DNA from: Akkermansia muciniphila
GTDB lineage: Bacteria; Verrucomicrobiota; Verrucomicrobiia; Limisphaerales; UBA9464
DNA: 33,402 nucleotides
Direction of reading: 5' to 3'
Assembly (NCBI GenBank): GCA_945883815.1
Contig: CAMCYJ010000034.1
Location: 1 to 33,402 of the forward strand
Shown here in pieces: positions 24,517 to 32,856 of the stretch; position 1 is the first letter of the stretch, and every line of letters begins with the position of its first letter. The translations under genes and the position numbers were made by a program. Below the pieces are notes generated by a model. The model saw only the letters and a list, made by a program, of their open reading frames with translations. It made no database searches and was not told the DNA's origin.

Positions 24517-26076
24517 CTACTTGGCGTATTCGACGCAGCGGGTCTCACGGACCACCGTGATGCGGATTTGTCCGGGATAGAGCAATTCCTCCTCGATGCG
24601 GCGAGCCAGTTCGCGCGCCATCCGCAGGGAGGCCTGGTCATCGATCTCTTCGGGCTTCACCACCACCCGCAGTTCGCGACCGGCTTGGATGGCAAAGGCA
24701 CGCTCCACCCCAGGAAAATCAAAGGCAATGCGCTCCAGATTCTCCAGGCGCTGAAGGTAGGTGGTCATGCCCTCGCTGCGGGAACCTGGGCGCGTGGCAC
24801 TGATCGCGTCAGCCGCAGCTACCAGGATGCCCAGAGCGTTTTCGTGGGGCACCTCTTCGTGGTGGGAAGCCACCGCATTCAGGACGGCTTCAGACTCATT
24901 GAAGCGCCGGAGGAAATCGGCACCCACCTTGGCATGCGGCCCCTCGACCTCATGGGACATGGCCTTGCCGATGTCGTGGAGCAAACCCGATCGTTTGGCC
25001 GCCAGGATGTCTTCCCCGAGTTCCGCGGCCATCAAACCGCAGAGATGCGCCACCTCGAGGGAATGCTCGAGCACGTTCTGGGAGTAACTGTGGCGGAAGT
25101 GCAACCGACCCAGCATTCGGGCCACATCTGGATGAACCGGCGGCTGGCCGGCCTTGTACACTGCGTCCTCGCCCTTGCGGAGAACGAAGTCTTCCATCTC
25201 GACGGTAACCGCCGCGACCACTTCCTCGATACGGGTCGGGTGAATGCGGCCATCGAGGATGAGTCGTTCCATGGACTGCCGGGCCACTTCGCGCCGTACG
25301 GGATCGAAACCGGAAAGCACGACCGCATTGGGCGTGTCGTCCACCAACACCGTGATGCCCGTGGCGTTTTCGAAAGAACGGATGTTGCGCCCGTCACGGC
25401 CGATGATGCGCCCCTTCATCTCCTCGCTCGGCAGGGCCACGGTGGCCGTGCTGGTCTCGTAGGTGTGTTTGCCCGCGTAACGCTGGATGGCCGTGGCGAT
25501 GATGCGCCGGGCCAGCTGCTCGGCACCGCTCTTTGCGCTCTCGAGGATGTGCCGGCTCAGGTTGGCGGCATCTCGGGAAGAATCTTGTTCGACCTCCTTC
25601 AGCAACAGCGTTCGGGCCTCAAGGGCACTGAGCCCGGACAACGACTCCAATTGGCTCCTGCGCTCCTCGGACAACCGACGGATCTCGATTCGGTCCTGGT
25701 CCAACTGCGCTCGGATCGCATCGAGGGCTTCCGACCTGCGGCGCGAGTCTTCTTGCTGCTCGACCAATCGCTCCAGTTGACGTCCCACCGAAGCCTCCCG
25801 CTCGGCCAGGCGGGTTTCGGTAGCACCCAGACGGGAACGTTCGGATTCCAGGTCGCGGTCCTGATCAGCCCGCCAACGATTGAGATCCTGCTGAGCCCCC
25901 AGGCGCACCTCGACGCGGAGGGCCTCGGTCTCCTTGCGGGATTGATCGGCCCGTTCCCGTTCCCGGATCGCCAGTTCGGCACGCAAGGCCCGCTCGCGAA
26001 AGCGATGAATGACATAGGCCAACCCCGTGCCGGTCAGCACGCCTCCCACCGCAAAAAACCAGGATTCAGTGGCCAT
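24517..26076 (-). CDS. rny: Ribonuclease Y
   Basis: The 519-residue, membrane-anchored endoribonuclease starts bulk mRNA decay. It has an N-terminal membrane segment (WFFAVGGVLTGTGLAYVIHRF, about 6-26), a long charged coiled coil (27-190), a KH domain with GRIIGRDGRNIR at 222-233, and an HD domain with His338 in VLEHSLEVAHL and HD at 367-368 in LLHDIGKA. The full HD module continues with SHHEEVPHENALGILVAAADAIS. Length matches RNase Y of other phyla (about 520). Its start overlaps the 3' end of the 5-formyl-THF cyclo-ligase gene by 11 bp, so the two are translationally linked. Rny and cyclo-ligase genes also sit near one another in other bacteria, which supports the assignment. Confidence 0.96.
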   Translation of the reverse strand: MATESWFFAVGGVLTGTGLAYVIHRFRERALRAELAIRERERADQSRKETEALRVEVRLGAQQDLNRWRADQDRDLESERSRLGATETRLAEREASVGRQLERLVEQQEDSRRRSEALDAIRAQLDQDRIEIRRLSEERRSQLESLSGLSALEARTLLLKEVEQDSSRDAANLSRHILESAKSGAEQLARRIIATAIQRYAGKHTYETSTATVALPSEEMKGRIIGRDGRNIRSFENATGITVLVDDTPNAVVLSGFDPVRREVARQSMERLILDGRIHPTRIEEVVAAVTVEMEDFVLRKGEDAVYKAGQPPVHPDVARMLGRLHFRHSYSQNVLEHSLEVAHLCGLMAAELGEDILAAKRSGLLHDIGKAMSHEVEGPHAKVGADFLRRFNESEAVLNAVASHHEEVPHENALGILVAAADAISATRPGSRSEGMTTYLQRLENLERIAFDFPGVERAFAIQAGRELRVVVKPEEIDDQASLRMARELARRIEEELLYPGQIRITVVRETRCVEYAK

Positions 26077-26680
26077 GTTTCAGTGGAACACCCGACGGAG
26101 CAAACCGACAACCCGATGGGGTGATCACGCCGGTCAATTCAACGTCGTGACCCTCCCGGGGAATCTGCGGGAGCATCTGAAAATCAAAGGCAACCCCATA
26201 ACCCCGGCCGCGAAAGAACTCCAGCAACCGATCATAAAAGCCTCGCCCTCTCCCCAATCTCCCCCCATCCGTCGAGAAACCTAGCCCAGGAACAAACGCC
26301 AAGTCCAGTCGCACGACAGCCACCGGCTCACACCGGAACCGAGGCTCCAGAATGCCAAAACGACCCGGAACTAGATCCTCAGGACCGTCTATCCGGCACC
26401 ATCGATACGTGGCTGACGCTGCATCATAGGCGGGCAACACCACGCATTTGCCCTCCGACCAAGCCCGCTCGACCAATGGCCAGATATCGGGTTCGTCGGC
26501 TCGGGGATGGTACAGGCCCACCACCTGGGCATCGGACCATTCAGGCAAGCTCAGGCAGACTTTCCGGATATGGAGGGACCACTCGTCGCGGAGCCCGGCA
26601 CCGAGCCCGCGCAACTGCCTGCGGAGATCCTCTCGCAGGGCGCTCTTCAGTGCGGAGAGAGGAGTTCCCGGCGGATTCAT
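26066..26680 (-). CDS. 5-formyltetrahydrofolate cyclo-ligase
   Basis: The 204-residue cytosolic enzyme uses ATP to convert 5-formyl-THF to 5,10-methenyl-THF, recovering a storage or inhibitory folate. Diagnostic features are VVGLYHPRADEPDIWPL near residue 55, and the ATP/folate loop PGLGFSTDGGRLGRGRGFYDR near 131-151. It ends inside the rny start (11-bp overlap) and begins 5 bp after the permease gene, so it lies in the long minus-strand transcript. Common symbols for relatives are ygfA, yqgN or fthC. It is complete and of normal length. Confidence 0.92.
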   Translation of the reverse strand: MNPPGTPLSALKSALREDLRRQLRGLGAGLRDEWSLHIRKVCLSLPEWSDAQVVGLYHPRADEPDIWPLVERAWSEGKCVVLPAYDAASATYRWCRIDGPEDLVPGRFGILEPRFRCEPVAVVRLDLAFVPGLGFSTDGGRLGRGRGFYDRLLEFFRGRGYGVAFDFQMLPQIPREGHDVELTGVITPSGCRFAPSGVPLKHGH

Positions 26681-26685
26681 TTGGG

Positions 26686-27900
26686 CTACTCGTAGCGCAA
26701 GGCGTCGATCGGGTCGAGATTGGCCGCCTTCAACGCTGGGAAGAAACCGAAGACGATGCCGATGACGGCGCTGACCGAGAAGGCGAGGATCACCGAAGTC
26801 TGGGAGATCAGGGTGGGAAACTGGAACAATTGGGTTAGCAATGGGGCCAACCAGTAGCCCACGGCGATCCCTACCCCACCTCCCAAGACACTCAAGAGAA
26901 CCGCCTCAGCCAAGAATTGGAGAAGCACATCCCGACCACGGGCGCCGACGGCCAGGCGGATGCCGATCTCCCGGGTGCGCTCGGTGACACTGACCAACAT
27001 GATGTTCATGATGCCAATGCCTCCGACGACCAGTGAAATGCCCGCAAAAAAACCGATCAACACGGTCATGATCCGATTGTTGGCATTGAAGAAGTCGCTG
27101 GTCTCCTGCTGGTTGCGGACCATGAAGTCGTCATCCTTTCCGTCACTGATCTTGTGCCTGCGGCGCAACAGTTCGGTGAGTTGCTCCTGCACCAAGGGAA
27201 TGGCATCCGGCGACTCCGCCTGCACAAAGACAGACCGGAACTTGGTGTCTCCCGACAACCGTTTCATCACGCTGGTGTACGGCACGAGCAGGACGTCGTC
27301 CTGATCCTGGCCGAAGCTGCCGGAACCCTTGGCCTCCAACCACCCCACGATGGTGAAAGGCGCATTCTTGATGCGCACCGCCTGACCCACCGGATCAATA
27401 CCTTCTCCGAACAGGGTCTTGGCCGTGGTGGCACCGATCAGGCAAATCTTGGAGGCATTGCGCACATCGGCCGCCGTGAAGTTCTCGCCGCTCTTCAAGG
27501 CCCACGAACGAGCCATGATGTATTCGTCGGAAACGCCGGATACTTGGACGAAACTATTTTGATTACCGGCGGCCACCTGAGCGGAAGTCCGCGCCTCCGG
27601 GCTCACGGCCGTGATCTGGGAGACTTCCCGGCGGATGGCATCAAAATCCTCGGTCGACAAGTTGGGCGCCATACCGAAACCCCCTCGAACGCCACCCCGG
27701 GTCATGTTGCCCGACATCACGGTGATGAGGTTCTGCCCCATGCCCGCAATGCGCTTGTCCACCTCGGCCTTGGCTCCGGTGCCCATGCTGACGCCCACGA
27801 TCACCGCGGCGATGCCGACGATGATGCCCAGCATGGTGAGGAAGGACCGGAGCACGTTGCGCCGGATGGCCATCAGAGCGATGCGAAGGGTGGCAAACAT
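26686..27900 (-). CDS. ABC transporter permease, MacB/FtsX type
   Basis: The 404-residue protein has the MacB layout: one N-terminal membrane helix (about residues 15-40, SFLTMLGIIVGIAAVIVGVS), a large periplasmic MacB_PCD domain (about 45-270) and three C-terminal helices with FtsX signatures (GGIGIMNIMLVSVTERTREIG, IRLAVGARGRD, and the ending PALKAANLDPIDALRYE). Such permeases do not carry cargo across the inner membrane; they drive periplasmic substrates out by mechanotransmission. The ATPase gene lies 3 bp upstream and the adaptor gene before that, giving a complete inner-membrane pump. No TolC-like partner is in the window. Confidence 0.93.
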   Translation of the reverse strand: MFATLRIALMAIRRNVLRSFLTMLGIIVGIAAVIVGVSMGTGAKAEVDKRIAGMGQNLITVMSGNMTRGGVRGGFGMAPNLSTEDFDAIRREVSQITAVSPEARTSAQVAAGNQNSFVQVSGVSDEYIMARSWALKSGENFTAADVRNASKICLIGATTAKTLFGEGIDPVGQAVRIKNAPFTIVGWLEAKGSGSFGQDQDDVLLVPYTSVMKRLSGDTKFRSVFVQAESPDAIPLVQEQLTELLRRRHKISDGKDDDFMVRNQQETSDFFNANNRIMTVLIGFFAGISLVVGGIGIMNIMLVSVTERTREIGIRLAVGARGRDVLLQFLAEAVLLSVLGGGVGIAVGYWLAPLLTQLFQFPTLISQTSVILAFSVSAVIGIVFGFFPALKAANLDPIDALRYE

Positions 27901-27903
27901 GGT

Positions 27904-28665
27904 TCAGGGATTGAGTTGGACGGCCTTTTGCTCGGCCTCCAGCTTTTGGATTTCGTCGACGGCATTGAGGCGACTGGCAACCGGCGCATCACTTCGGATC
28001 AATCCATCTCGCATGACCACGATGCGCTTGCAGTAGTGGGCGATGTCGAGTTCATGGGTCACCATGACGACGGTCATGCCTTGGTCATTGAGCTTCTGGA
28101 AGATGCCCATGATTTCGATGCTGGTGCGGGAATCGAGGTTTCCCGTCGGCTCATCGGCCAAGAGCAAGGTCGGCTGATTCACGAGGGCTCGTGCAATGGC
28201 CACCCGCTGCTGCTGTCCCCCCGACAGGCGGCTGGGAGTATGATCCATGCGCTGGCCGAGCCCTACCAGTTCCAAGGCCGCCGCGGCTCGCCGATTCTGC
28301 TCGGAGACGGTGATCTTGGGCCGGGCGTACAACATGGGCAGTTGCACATTCTCCAGCGCCGTTGTGCGGGCCAGCAAATTGAAGCCCTGGAAAACGAAAC
28401 CCAGCTTGCGATTGCGGAGATCCGCCAAGGCGTTGCGAGAAAGGGATCCGATGTCGACACCGTCGATGAGGCACTTGCCTTGCGTGGGGCGATCCAGGCA
28501 ACCGACGGTGTTCATCAGCGTGCTCTTGCCGGAACCCGACGATCCCATGATGGCGACAAACTCGCCCGGTTCCACCGTCAGGTTCACCCCGCGGACCGCC
28601 CGGACCTCGATCTCGCCGGTGCGGTAGGTCTTCTGGAACTCCTCTAGCTGGATGACCGCTGGCAT
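27904..28665 (-). CDS. ABC transporter ATP-binding protein, MacB/LolD type
   Basis: The 253-residue ATPase has Walker A GSSGSGKST at 41-49, Q-loop in FVFQGFNLL, signature LSGGQQQR, Walker B LLLADEPTGNLD and the H-loop in MVTHELD. The DEPTGNLD form is typical of the LolD/MacB/FtsE group. After about residue 225 comes a short charged tail (LNAVDEIQKLEAEQK) beyond the core domain. It pairs with the FtsX-type permease 3 bp downstream and the MacA-like adaptor 33 bp upstream; here ATPase and permease are separate chains, unlike the fused E. coli MacB. Confidence 0.95.
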   Translation of the reverse strand: MPAVIQLEEFQKTYRTGEIEVRAVRGVNLTVEPGEFVAIMGSSGSGKSTLMNTVGCLDRPTQGKCLIDGVDIGSLSRNALADLRNRKLGFVFQGFNLLARTTALENVQLPMLYARPKITVSEQNRRAAAALELVGLGQRMDHTPSRLSGGQQQRVAIARALVNQPTLLLADEPTGNLDSRTSIEIMGIFQKLNDQGMTVVMVTHELDIAHYCKRIVVMRDGLIRSDAPVASRLNAVDEIQKLEAEQKAVQLNP

Positions 28666-28698
28666 GGGTTCGATGAGTTGGATTGGGCAACGAGCGGA

Positions 28699-30246
28699 TC
28701 AGCGTCGCGGAGCGCCACCGAAAGGACCACCGAAGGGATTGCCGGCCGGAGCACCTGCCGCAGCCATCGAAGCCTTCAGCGCGGTCACCACGACCTGTCC
28801 CGCTTCAAGCCCTTCAAGAATCTCCGAGCCAGAGCCGTCGGACATACCCACCTTCACGTTGATGGCTTGCAAAACCGGAGGCGCATCCGGAGTCGCCGGA
28901 TCGGCTGGCTTGACGACATAGACAGTCTTCAGAGTCGGGCCTTCAACGGCCCTCGGCCGAGGGGATCCTCCGCCCATGCCTCCGCCGGGGCCGCCTGCCC
29001 CACCCATGCCGCCACCGCCACCGCCACCGCCGCCGCCACCGCCACCGGCGGCCATCATGGCACGCATGCGTTCGCGCATCGCCTGATACTGCACCTTCTG
29101 CTCTGCGGTGAGGGAATCTTCGTATTTTTTGCTTTCCTCATCGGTCGGCCGACGTCTTTCAGCCGACCACGGAGGCGTCGGCAAGCCCTCCATGCCCGCC
29201 GAACGCGAAGACCGGACAATATCGTTGGTCGAAACCGTGTTGGTGGCTGGCAACACCGTGACTCCCGCCGGCGGCGAGAACCGGGTCGCCGACGCGGCCA
29301 CGCGAACGACATTCGTCTTTTCCAAAGTGATCAAAGTGGCTGTGGCCGTCATGCCCGGGCGCAACCGGAGGTCCTTGTTGTTGACCGCCACCACGGTGGT
29401 GTACGTCACCACGTTTTGATTGGTGGTCGGCGCGAAACGAACCTGGCGAACGCGTCCCTCAAACTTGCGGTTGGGGAAGGCATCCACCGTGAACTCGACG
29501 CGCTGCTGTTCCAACACATTGCCGATGTCTGCCTCGGAAACGGCCAACTCGATTTGCATCTGAGCCAGATCTTGAGCGATCAGGAACAAGGTGGGCGTAC
29601 TGAAACTGGCGGCCACGGTTTGGCCGGCATCGACATTACGGGTCACCACCACGCCACTGATGGGCGCGAAGATGGTCGTGCGATCGAGATCCACCTGAGC
29701 GCTCTCAACAGCGGCCTCGCGGGTCTTGACCCCGGCCTGAGCCTGCAGCAGCGCCACATCGGCCTGCTGGTTTTCGGTCTCTGAGATGAGCTTCGCGGCG
29801 AAGAGTTCTTTGGCACGCTTGGAATTGAATTCGGCCATGGCCTGACCTGCGGTGGCATTGGCCAAATCCGCCTTGGCCCGGGCCAGCGCGCGCTCGTAGG
29901 TGGCTGGATCGATGTGAGCCAGAACATCCCCCTCCTTCACGATGGAATTAAAATCGACCTTCATCTCGGTGATGGTTCCCGAGATCTGAGAACCCACCTG
30001 GACTTGGCGGATGGGGGCAATACCGCCATTGGCGCTCACGCTTTGCACCATGTTGGTGCGCACCGCTGCCTCGGTCTTGAACTCCACGGGCGCAGGCTTC
30101 TTGAAGCGATCGCAACCGGTGACCAGCAGCAGGACTGCCGACAATAAAACCACCGGCCCTCGCACCGCCGGCAATGATTTCAATGGTGCATGACCGGACA
30201 AACCGGCGCAGGGCCAATGGGCGAAAAGGCGCGAAAACGGATTCAT
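28699..30246 (-). CDS. MacA-like periplasmic adaptor lipoprotein with Gly-rich insertion
   Basis: The 515-residue product is the membrane-fusion adaptor of a tripartite export pump. This ATG is preferred to one 36 bp upstream because the resulting N-terminus leads into a lipoprotein signal ending in LLLVTGC (Cys45). The core follows the MFP plan: lipoyl-type strands (QVGSQISGTITEM ... VKEGDVLAHIDP), a coiled-coil hairpin (about 105-170), the second lipoyl half (TIFAPISGVVVTRNVDAGQ) and the beta-barrel (LRLRPGMTATATL). An unusual insertion of about 100 residues follows. It contains a helix with LTAEQKVQYQAMRERM, resembling the LTxxQ motif of Spy/CpxP chaperones, and a run of 13 glycines. The barrel/membrane-proximal domain then resumes (VKVGMSDGSGSEILEGLEAGQVVV). 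Confidence 0.9.
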   Translation of the reverse strand: MNPFSRLFAHWPCAGLSGHAPLKSLPAVRGPVVLLSAVLLLVTGCDRFKKPAPVEFKTEAAVRTNMVQSVSANGGIAPIRQVQVGSQISGTITEMKVDFNSIVKEGDVLAHIDPATYERALARAKADLANATAGQAMAEFNSKRAKELFAAKLISETENQQADVALLQAQAGVKTREAAVESAQVDLDRTTIFAPISGVVVTRNVDAGQTVAASFSTPTLFLIAQDLAQMQIELAVSEADIGNVLEQQRVEFTVDAFPNRKFEGRVRQVRFAPTTNQNVVTYTTVVAVNNKDLRLRPGMTATATLITLEKTNVVRVAASATRFSPPAGVTVLPATNTVSTNDIVRSSRSAGMEGLPTPPWSAERRRPTDEESKKYEDSLTAEQKVQYQAMRERMRAMMAAGGGGGGGGGGGGGMGGAGGPGGGMGGGSPRPRAVEGPTLKTVYVVKPADPATPDAPPVLQAINVKVGMSDGSGSEILEGLEAGQVVVTALKASMAAAGAPAGNPFGGPFGGAPRR

Positions 30247-30343
30247 GGGCAAACAGGAGCTGGCAAACAGACGAAATTCCATCGTGGCTCGTTGACGGCG
30301 AAGACCCTCACAGCATGCCGCCGGTTACGCAAATCTCCAGACA

Positions 30344-30383
30344 AACACCGGAGGCCAGAGTGAAACTCTGACTCTCCGGTGTT
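30344..30383 (-). terminator. Strong hairpin between the DUF1080 gene and macA
   Basis: AACACCGGAG (30344-30353) pairs perfectly with CTCCGGTGTT (30374-30383), with an inner 6-bp stem CAGAGT/ACTCTG (30356-30361 and 30365-30370) around GAA. It lies 30 bp past the DUF1080 stop on the minus strand, where TTTGT follows, so it is a likely terminator or 3' stabiliser for that gene and may insulate the macA promoter. Confidence 0.6.
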
Positions 30384-30413
30384 GGAATCGGACCAAAGAC
30401 CCGAAACGACCGC

Positions 30414-31775
30414 TCAGAGCGGCTTGACGCTCAAGTTGCGGAACGCCACGGGGTCGTTGTGACCCGCGAAGCCGAAGTGTCCCTTCGTGCGGGTCTTGCC
30501 CGGATGCGGGCTGTTGGCCATGTAATTGGTGATCGTGGAAAGATCGGCATCCAGGATGACGAAACCATTGAGTTCAGTGCGAATTCGGCTGCCCTGAACG
30601 GTGGTTTCCTGGAAATTCCACTCGCCATTGGGGCGCTGATAACCCTGATGAGCGGCGGCCATCCCGTAAGCACCACCGTAGGCCTGACGGGGATCGAGCT
30701 TGGACCCGGTCTTGGCCTCGTAGTCTTCGGCCAGCACCTGCAACTCGGTCATGGCGACATACGCGGCATCGCCCGAACCCGGATAGCGGATCGCGAAGCC
30801 ATTGTTCCCGGCGCTGGGCACCTGAACCTCGGCGCGGAAGGCGAAATCGGCGTATTCGGCCTGGGTGAACAGGCAGCCACCCTTGCCCTTCTTGCAGCGG
30901 ATGGACCCATCCACCACTTCGTAATCGGCCACGGCACCCTTCCAACCCGTGAGGTCCTTGCCGTTCCAAATGGACTGGAAGCCTTCCTTTCCATGGCTGG
31001 CCAGAATCTGGTTGGCTTCAGTGCCACCGATTTCACGGATGAACACGTTCTTCCAACGGATCTCACCACCGTGGGTCTGCAACTGAATCGGGCCACGGGC
31101 AGGGATGGGCTTCTTGCGATCGTAGAAGTTTTCCATCACCGCATGTTGGACGACGGATTGGCCGTTGAGCCACACGCTCACCCGCGAACCCACCATGACG
31201 ATGCGGAACGAATTCCACTGGCCAAACGGCTTGTCAGCCAGCACCAGCGGATCCTTGCCCGGAGCTCCCGGAGAATTGTTCCAAAGGCCACCGGATCCCT
31301 TGTTGGCGCCAATGTTGAACTTGGCCTTCTCGGTGGAATCCCAGATTTGCACCTGAGGAACGCCCCGCAAGTAAATGCCCGAGTCAGCCAGCGGCACGGT
31401 CTTGTATTCCAGCAACAGCTCGAAATCGCCGTAATCTTTCTCGGTGGTGGCGTAAGCGCCATTGCCGCCATTGACCAGTTCACCGTTTTCGACGTGCCAG
31501 TTGGGCTTGCCCGTCTTGGCGTCCACCTCGGTCAACGTCTTGGTCCACTTGGCGATCTGGGCCGCACGGTCCGCCTCGGGCATGGCCAGCAACTTGCGGT
31601 GGTCGAAGGTGTCTCCCCCGCGGAAACCGGTGAGGTCTTTGCCGTTGAAGAGCTGCGAAAACCCCTTGGGCGGCTGGTTCAGGGCCTGGAGGCTGGAGCA
31701 GCCCCAAAGACCGACCAGTGCGGCGGCGGCGGTTGCGGTGGCAACGAATTGGCGACGGTTGAACGGTAGGTTCAT
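30414..31775 (-). CDS. Tat-exported lipoprotein with two DUF1080 (3-keto-disaccharide hydrolase-like) domains
   Basis: The 453-residue product starts with a twin-arginine signal (FNRRQFVATA, Arg7-Arg8) ending in a lipobox LWGC (Cys26). Two DUF1080 concanavalin-like domains follow: GFSQLFNGKDLTGF near residue 38 and GFQSIWNGKDLTGW near 263. Each continues with strands such as YGDFELLLEYKTV and YADFAFRAEVQVP. DUF1080 proteins are abundant in Verrucomicrobia and Planctomycetes; some have been shown to hydrolyse 3-keto sugars, and others are only carbohydrate-binding. A strong Shine-Dalgarno (31783-31790) lies 7 nt upstream, rare in this window, which fixes the start and suggests high expression. 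Divergent from the kinase-like gene. Confidence 0.88.
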   Translation of the reverse strand: MNLPFNRRQFVATATAAAALVGLWGCSSLQALNQPPKGFSQLFNGKDLTGFRGGDTFDHRKLLAMPEADRAAQIAKWTKTLTEVDAKTGKPNWHVENGELVNGGNGAYATTEKDYGDFELLLEYKTVPLADSGIYLRGVPQVQIWDSTEKAKFNIGANKGSGGLWNNSPGAPGKDPLVLADKPFGQWNSFRIVMVGSRVSVWLNGQSVVQHAVMENFYDRKKPIPARGPIQLQTHGGEIRWKNVFIREIGGTEANQILASHGKEGFQSIWNGKDLTGWKGAVADYEVVDGSIRCKKGKGGCLFTQAEYADFAFRAEVQVPSAGNNGFAIRYPGSGDAAYVAMTELQVLAEDYEAKTGSKLDPRQAYGGAYGMAAAHQGYQRPNGEWNFQETTVQGSRIRTELNGFVILDADLSTITNYMANSPHPGKTRTKGHFGFAGHNDPVAFRNLSVKPL

Positions 31776-31782
31776 GAGGTGT

Positions 31783-31790
31783 CTCCCTCC
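31783..31790 (-). promoter_or_regulatory. Strong Shine-Dalgarno of the DUF1080 gene
   Basis: On the minus strand GGAGGGAG lies 7 nt before the ATG at 31775. It is the only near-perfect ribosome binding site I noticed in the window, and it decides the start of the DUF1080 lipoprotein gene. Confidence 0.7.
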
Positions 31791-31889
31791 GTGTTAATCC
31801 GGTTCGTCGCCCCGGTCAATCGTAGTGCCACCTCAGGGGCAAGATTGATTTCAGGAAAGGCCCGGGGTCTACTCCGCGGCCTCAACCGG

Positions 31890-32711
31890 ATGTCACGACA
31901 CGGAACCAAAATCGGCCCCTACACACTCCACGAGGAGATCAACGCAGGCGGAATGTCCGAGATCTGGCTGGGCACCGACGCGTCAGGCAAGGCCGTGGCT
32001 ATCCGGCTGATGCTCAACAACTCGACCTTTGCCTTTACGGAGCGCAAGCGCTTCATCACAGGCTGCGAGACCTTGCAAGCCTGCCAGGACGACAACCACA
32101 TCATCGGCTACATCGAGCACGGCAAAATCGGCGGCGAGTTGGCCTTGGTGCTGGAATACGTCGAAGGCGAAAATCTCAAGTTGCGCATGGCCACCGGTGA
32201 CCCGGTGTTGGCCGAAAACATCGCCCAAGTACTCATCGACTTCGCTGAGGCCTTGGAGGTGGTCCACGACCGGGGCTACATGCACTTGGACGTGAAGCCT
32301 GAGAATGTACTACTGACCCGCAACGCACGGCTCAAGCTCATCGACTTCGACCTCGCTCAACCCATTCCCGATCCGCCCCGCAAACTCGACAAGAACCCCG
32401 GCACGCCGCACTACATGTCGCCCGAGCAATTGGCCCGGGAACCCGTGGATCAACGGGCCGACATCTGGGCCTACGGCGTCAGCGCCTACGAACTGCTGAC
32501 CTACCGCAAACCCTTCCCCGGAGACTCCGCCGACGCCGTTTTCCGAGCCCAGCGCGACCGTTCCGACTTCATCCCTCCTCGCAAGATCAACGCCGACCTC
32601 CCGGTCGCGCTGGAAAAAATCGTCCTCCGGTGTCTCGAGCAAGATCCCGCCATGCGCTACCCCTCCATGTCCGTGCTCACCCACGAACTGCGCAAGGCGC
32701 TCTACGTCTGA
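31890..32711 (+). CDS. Divergent Ser/Thr protein kinase-like protein
   Basis: The 273-residue soluble protein is almost only a Hanks-type kinase domain, starting at MSRHGTKIGPYTLHEEI; an upstream in-frame ATG at 31779 adds 37 residues without homology. The glycine loop is weak (INAGGMSEIW, 18-26). The ATP-anchoring lysine of VAIK reads VAIR (Arg39). The catalytic loop is HLDVKPEN (132-139), keeping Asp134, Lys136 and Asn139. The DFG motif reads DFD (152-154) with its first Asp intact. MSPEQ and DIWAYGV are normal. There is no membrane segment or sensor domain, unlike many PknB relatives. It may be an active variant, or a pseudokinase because of Arg39. Its partner is unknown. Confidence 0.88.
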   Translation: MSRHGTKIGPYTLHEEINAGGMSEIWLGTDASGKAVAIRLMLNNSTFAFTERKRFITGCETLQACQDDNHIIGYIEHGKIGGELALVLEYVEGENLKLRMATGDPVLAENIAQVLIDFAEALEVVHDRGYMHLDVKPENVLLTRNARLKLIDFDLAQPIPDPPRKLDKNPGTPHYMSPEQLAREPVDQRADIWAYGVSAYELLTYRKPFPGDSADAVFRAQRDRSDFIPPRKINADLPVALEKIVLRCLEQDPAMRYPSMSVLTHELRKALYV

Positions 32712-32746
32712 GGGTAGTCCCCGCCTTGTTCGGCAGAGTCGCCTCC

Positions 32747-32784
32747 GAGCCGTTTGCCTCCTGAAGAGCCGTTTCTCTCCTGAA
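32747..32784. repeat. Tandem 19-bp direct repeat
   Basis: Two adjacent 19-bp units (GAGCCGTTTGCCTCCTGAA and GAGCCGTTTCTCTCCTGAA) differ at two positions. They lie between the convergent kinase-like and RelE-like genes. The role is unknown; it may be a simple tandem duplication. Confidence 0.6.
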
Positions 32785-32856
32785 TCCGCCTCAAGCGCCG
32801 AGAAGCCCCCCCACGGCCGTCTGAACCCTGACCCAGGGCCAAAAACTCTGGACTCT

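Noticed and set aside
24568-26124. Plus-strand open frame opposite rny
   Set aside because: Antisense shadow; the minus strand encodes a complete RNase Y with KH and HD motifs.
27154-28647. Plus-strand open frame opposite the ABC permease and ATPase
   Set aside because: Antisense shadow of two complete transporter genes; no motifs.
30459-31769. Plus-strand open frame opposite the DUF1080 gene
   Set aside because: Antisense shadow; the minus strand has a Tat signal, lipobox, strong ribosome site and two DUF1080 domains.
31822-31850. TTGACC-like -35 box on the minus strand for the DUF1080 gene
   Set aside because: The matching -10 position would place the transcript start inside the Shine-Dalgarno, which is implausible.
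32747-32784. Start of a CRISPR array
   Set aside because: Only two adjacent units with no spacer between them; no array anywhere in the window.
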